A stretch of 41,478 nucleotides of DNA. Origin: Saprolegnia diclina VS20 (lineage: Eukaryota > Oomycota > Saprolegniomycetes > Saprolegniales > Saprolegniaceae). Under the pieces are notes generated by a model. It was not told where the DNA came from and ran no database searches. It saw only the letters and a list, made by a program, of their open reading frames with translations. The translations under genes were made by a program, and so were the position numbers. Location of the stretch: positions 37,082 through 78,559 of the forward strand of contig NW_008246188.1 of assembly GCF_000281045.1 (NCBI RefSeq), given 5' to 3'. Below, piece by piece: positions 40,230-41,478 of the stretch (within the stretch, counting starts at the first letter, position 1; each line of letters starts with the position of its first letter).

Positions 40230-41275
40230 CTATTGCGCCGTGCGCTGCGCAATGAGCTTTTGCTGGATGTTGGCTTCGAGAGCGCGAATGTCCTCCATGG
40301 TGAGGCCAAACCACTTGCCCGAGAGACACTGGGCCTAAGGACAATGCCATGAGCCTGCTGTAGGGCGACGAAAGGTAGTACCTGGCGCAGCGAGGCGTGG
40401 AAGAGGCGGCGCTGGCGGTCGCGGATGAACTTTTCGGCCTTGCCTTGGAAGCCCCAGTAGTCAAAGTTGACGCGAACGACCTTGACGCACGTCATGACGG
40501 GGTCGACCTTGGTTTCCCAGCCACGCTCGAGCGGGCCACGGCCCGTCTTGGGGCAGACATACTACATATATCCTGTGAGCAAGCACTGCGATGCATAGCG
40601 GCGCTGTACCGTCGAGGGATCGTAGTCGTCGTCCGAGTTTTGGTTGGGCAAATCCGACTCGATGCGAATCCTAGACAGTCCATGAGCACGTCAATCGTAT
40701 ACGTGCTCGTGTCGTACAGCTCGACTTCGCGGTTCTTGAGCTCGTCCTTGGTCAAGTTAAGTGCGTTGGCTACGCCATCGATGAGCCAGCACAACAGGAT
40801 GTCGAGGAAGTGTACCAGCGACGGTCGCGCCGGGCACGTGCAGCGACTCGATCGAGATGGAAAACTTCTTCTTCGCCAAATAGCCGTTGGTGATGACGGT
40901 CAGGCAGTGCGGGTACGCGTTCCATGCTTCTTCAATGAGCGTCATGCTGTCCTCGGGGCAGCTACGTGTCGAAATGAGCTCATGGCCTGTCACGGGCGTG
41001 GCCTACAGCGCGCTAATGTAGCCCGGGATCTCGCTCTTGACGTAGTAGTGCTTGAGCGTGTACTGGCCGCGGTTGCGCGGGATCTTGCAGTTGGAGATCG
41101 CCGAGACGTCGCCGAGCTGGCCGTTCGTGTTGTCGTACGGCTCGTTCTTGAGGATCTCGACGCCTTCGCCGCCCTTGGTGTTCTTCTCGCTGGCGTCGAC
41201 CACCATGTAGAGCTGCGCGACTTGGAACTCGTCGACCGTCATGTGCAGCGGGATGTGGAATTCATGGACGAGCAT
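40230..41275 (-). CDS. Class I phosphatidylinositol transfer protein (PITP)
   Basis: Six exons (41275-41007, 40961-40816, 40769-40718, 40670-40610, 40561-40382, 40334-40230) with introns of 45-48 nt give 270 residues, the length of animal PITP-alpha. It carries single PI or PC molecules between membranes and supplies PI for phosphoinositide signalling. Matching segments are MTVDEFQVAQLYMV, GGEGVEILKNEPY, QYTLKHYYVKSE (Thr73 and Lys75 match the inositol-binding Thr59/Lys61), EEAWNAYPHCLTVITNGYL (Cys109), KTGRGPLERGW, and the C-terminal FGLTMEDIRALE. The membrane-docking WW pair is YW (DYWGFQGK). The exon 3 donor was placed at 40717 to give a 47-nt intron; a 32-nt alternative would change a few residues. 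The Nramp start lies 203 bp downstream on the same strand. Confidence 0.93.
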
Positions 41276-41304
41276 GGTGGCGGCTTGGCGGCGACGACGA
41301 CGAT

Positions 41305-41313
41305 GGCAAAATG
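41305..41313 (-). promoter_or_regulatory. FPR-like element of the PITP gene
   Basis: On the minus strand this reads CATTTTGCC, an exact match to the recalled FPR consensus CAWTTTNYY, 30-38 bp upstream of the ATG at 41275. The Initiator half upstream (GACGCTTCGA) is weak. Confidence 0.45.
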
Positions 41314-41478
41314 TCGAAGCGTCAGCGAGGTTGGAGATAGCTGTTTTATTTGCGTTCCTGTTCTTTTATACAAACTTCAAAATTGAATTAAATATTGCAT
41401 TCTATTTGGTGTTTGGCGACCGTACTTAAGACGGAAATTCGTCGATTTTTCAAGCTGCATACAAACCGTGAGTGATTC

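Overview
The window is nuclear DNA of a eukaryote, most likely an oomycete of the Saprolegnia/Achlya/Aphanomyces group. Six multi-exon genes can be rebuilt exactly, and their introns are tiny (40-59 nt), mostly with GTACG- or GTRNG-type donors and a TAG or CAG acceptor. Coding regions are GC-rich with strong third-position bias. Several starts are preceded by an element resembling the oomycete Initiator plus flanking promoter region (INR-FPR). The domain sets (plant-like two-pore channel, OCRL-type 5-phosphatase, class I PITP, chromovirus-like retroelement) fit a stramenopile. The species assignment is inference.

Layout. 1-4.4 kb: a zinc-finger/SUMO-interacting-motif protein and a minus-strand amino-acid permease, lying between two copies of a 218-bp repeat (1-218 and 4196-4413). 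5.8-14.1 kb: two more copies of the same intronless permease, so three paralogues (A minus, B plus, C plus), with a 5.4-kb gene-poor stretch between B and C. 15.5-19.5 kb: a six-exon ABCC/MRP-type ABC exporter. 19.6-22.2 kb: a perfect 26-bp-arm hairpin, then a five-exon two-pore cation channel (TPC). 22.4-23.0 kb: a frameshifted gene remnant. 23.2-26.4 kb: a young LTR retrotransposon with 5-bp target duplication that has lost reverse transcriptase and RNase H, fusing protease to integrase. 26.5-28.3 kb: an SLC1-type symporter. 30.6-31.2 kb: a membrane-anchored RING protein. 32.4-33.5 kb: gamma-glutamyl hydrolase. 33.8-34.6 kb: HEMK2/N6AMT1 methyltransferase. 35.5-38.1 kb: an 11-exon OCRL-like inositol 5-phosphatase (5-phosphatase, ASH, RhoGAP). 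38.2-40.0 kb: a seven-exon Nramp-family transporter. 40.2-41.3 kb: a six-exon phosphatidylinositol transfer protein.

How the genes relate. Membrane transport dominates: three permeases, ABCC, TPC, SLC1 and Nramp. OCRL-like phosphatase and PITP both act in phosphoinositide traffic and lie within 2.1 kb of each other, separated by the Nramp gene; this is proximity, not an operon. HEMK2 and OCRL are divergent around a cluster of CCAAT boxes, and OCRL and Nramp are convergent with stop codons 33 bp apart.

Most unusual points: the Nramp protein has GPSS where metal-transporting members have DPGN; the SLC1 protein has Asn at two Asp positions that bind sodium in GltPh; the retroelement is a neat in-frame PR-IN fusion; and all three permease promoters carry the same INR-FPR-like element, which also precedes the unrelated SLC1 gene. 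No rRNA, tRNA or CRISPR array was recognised.
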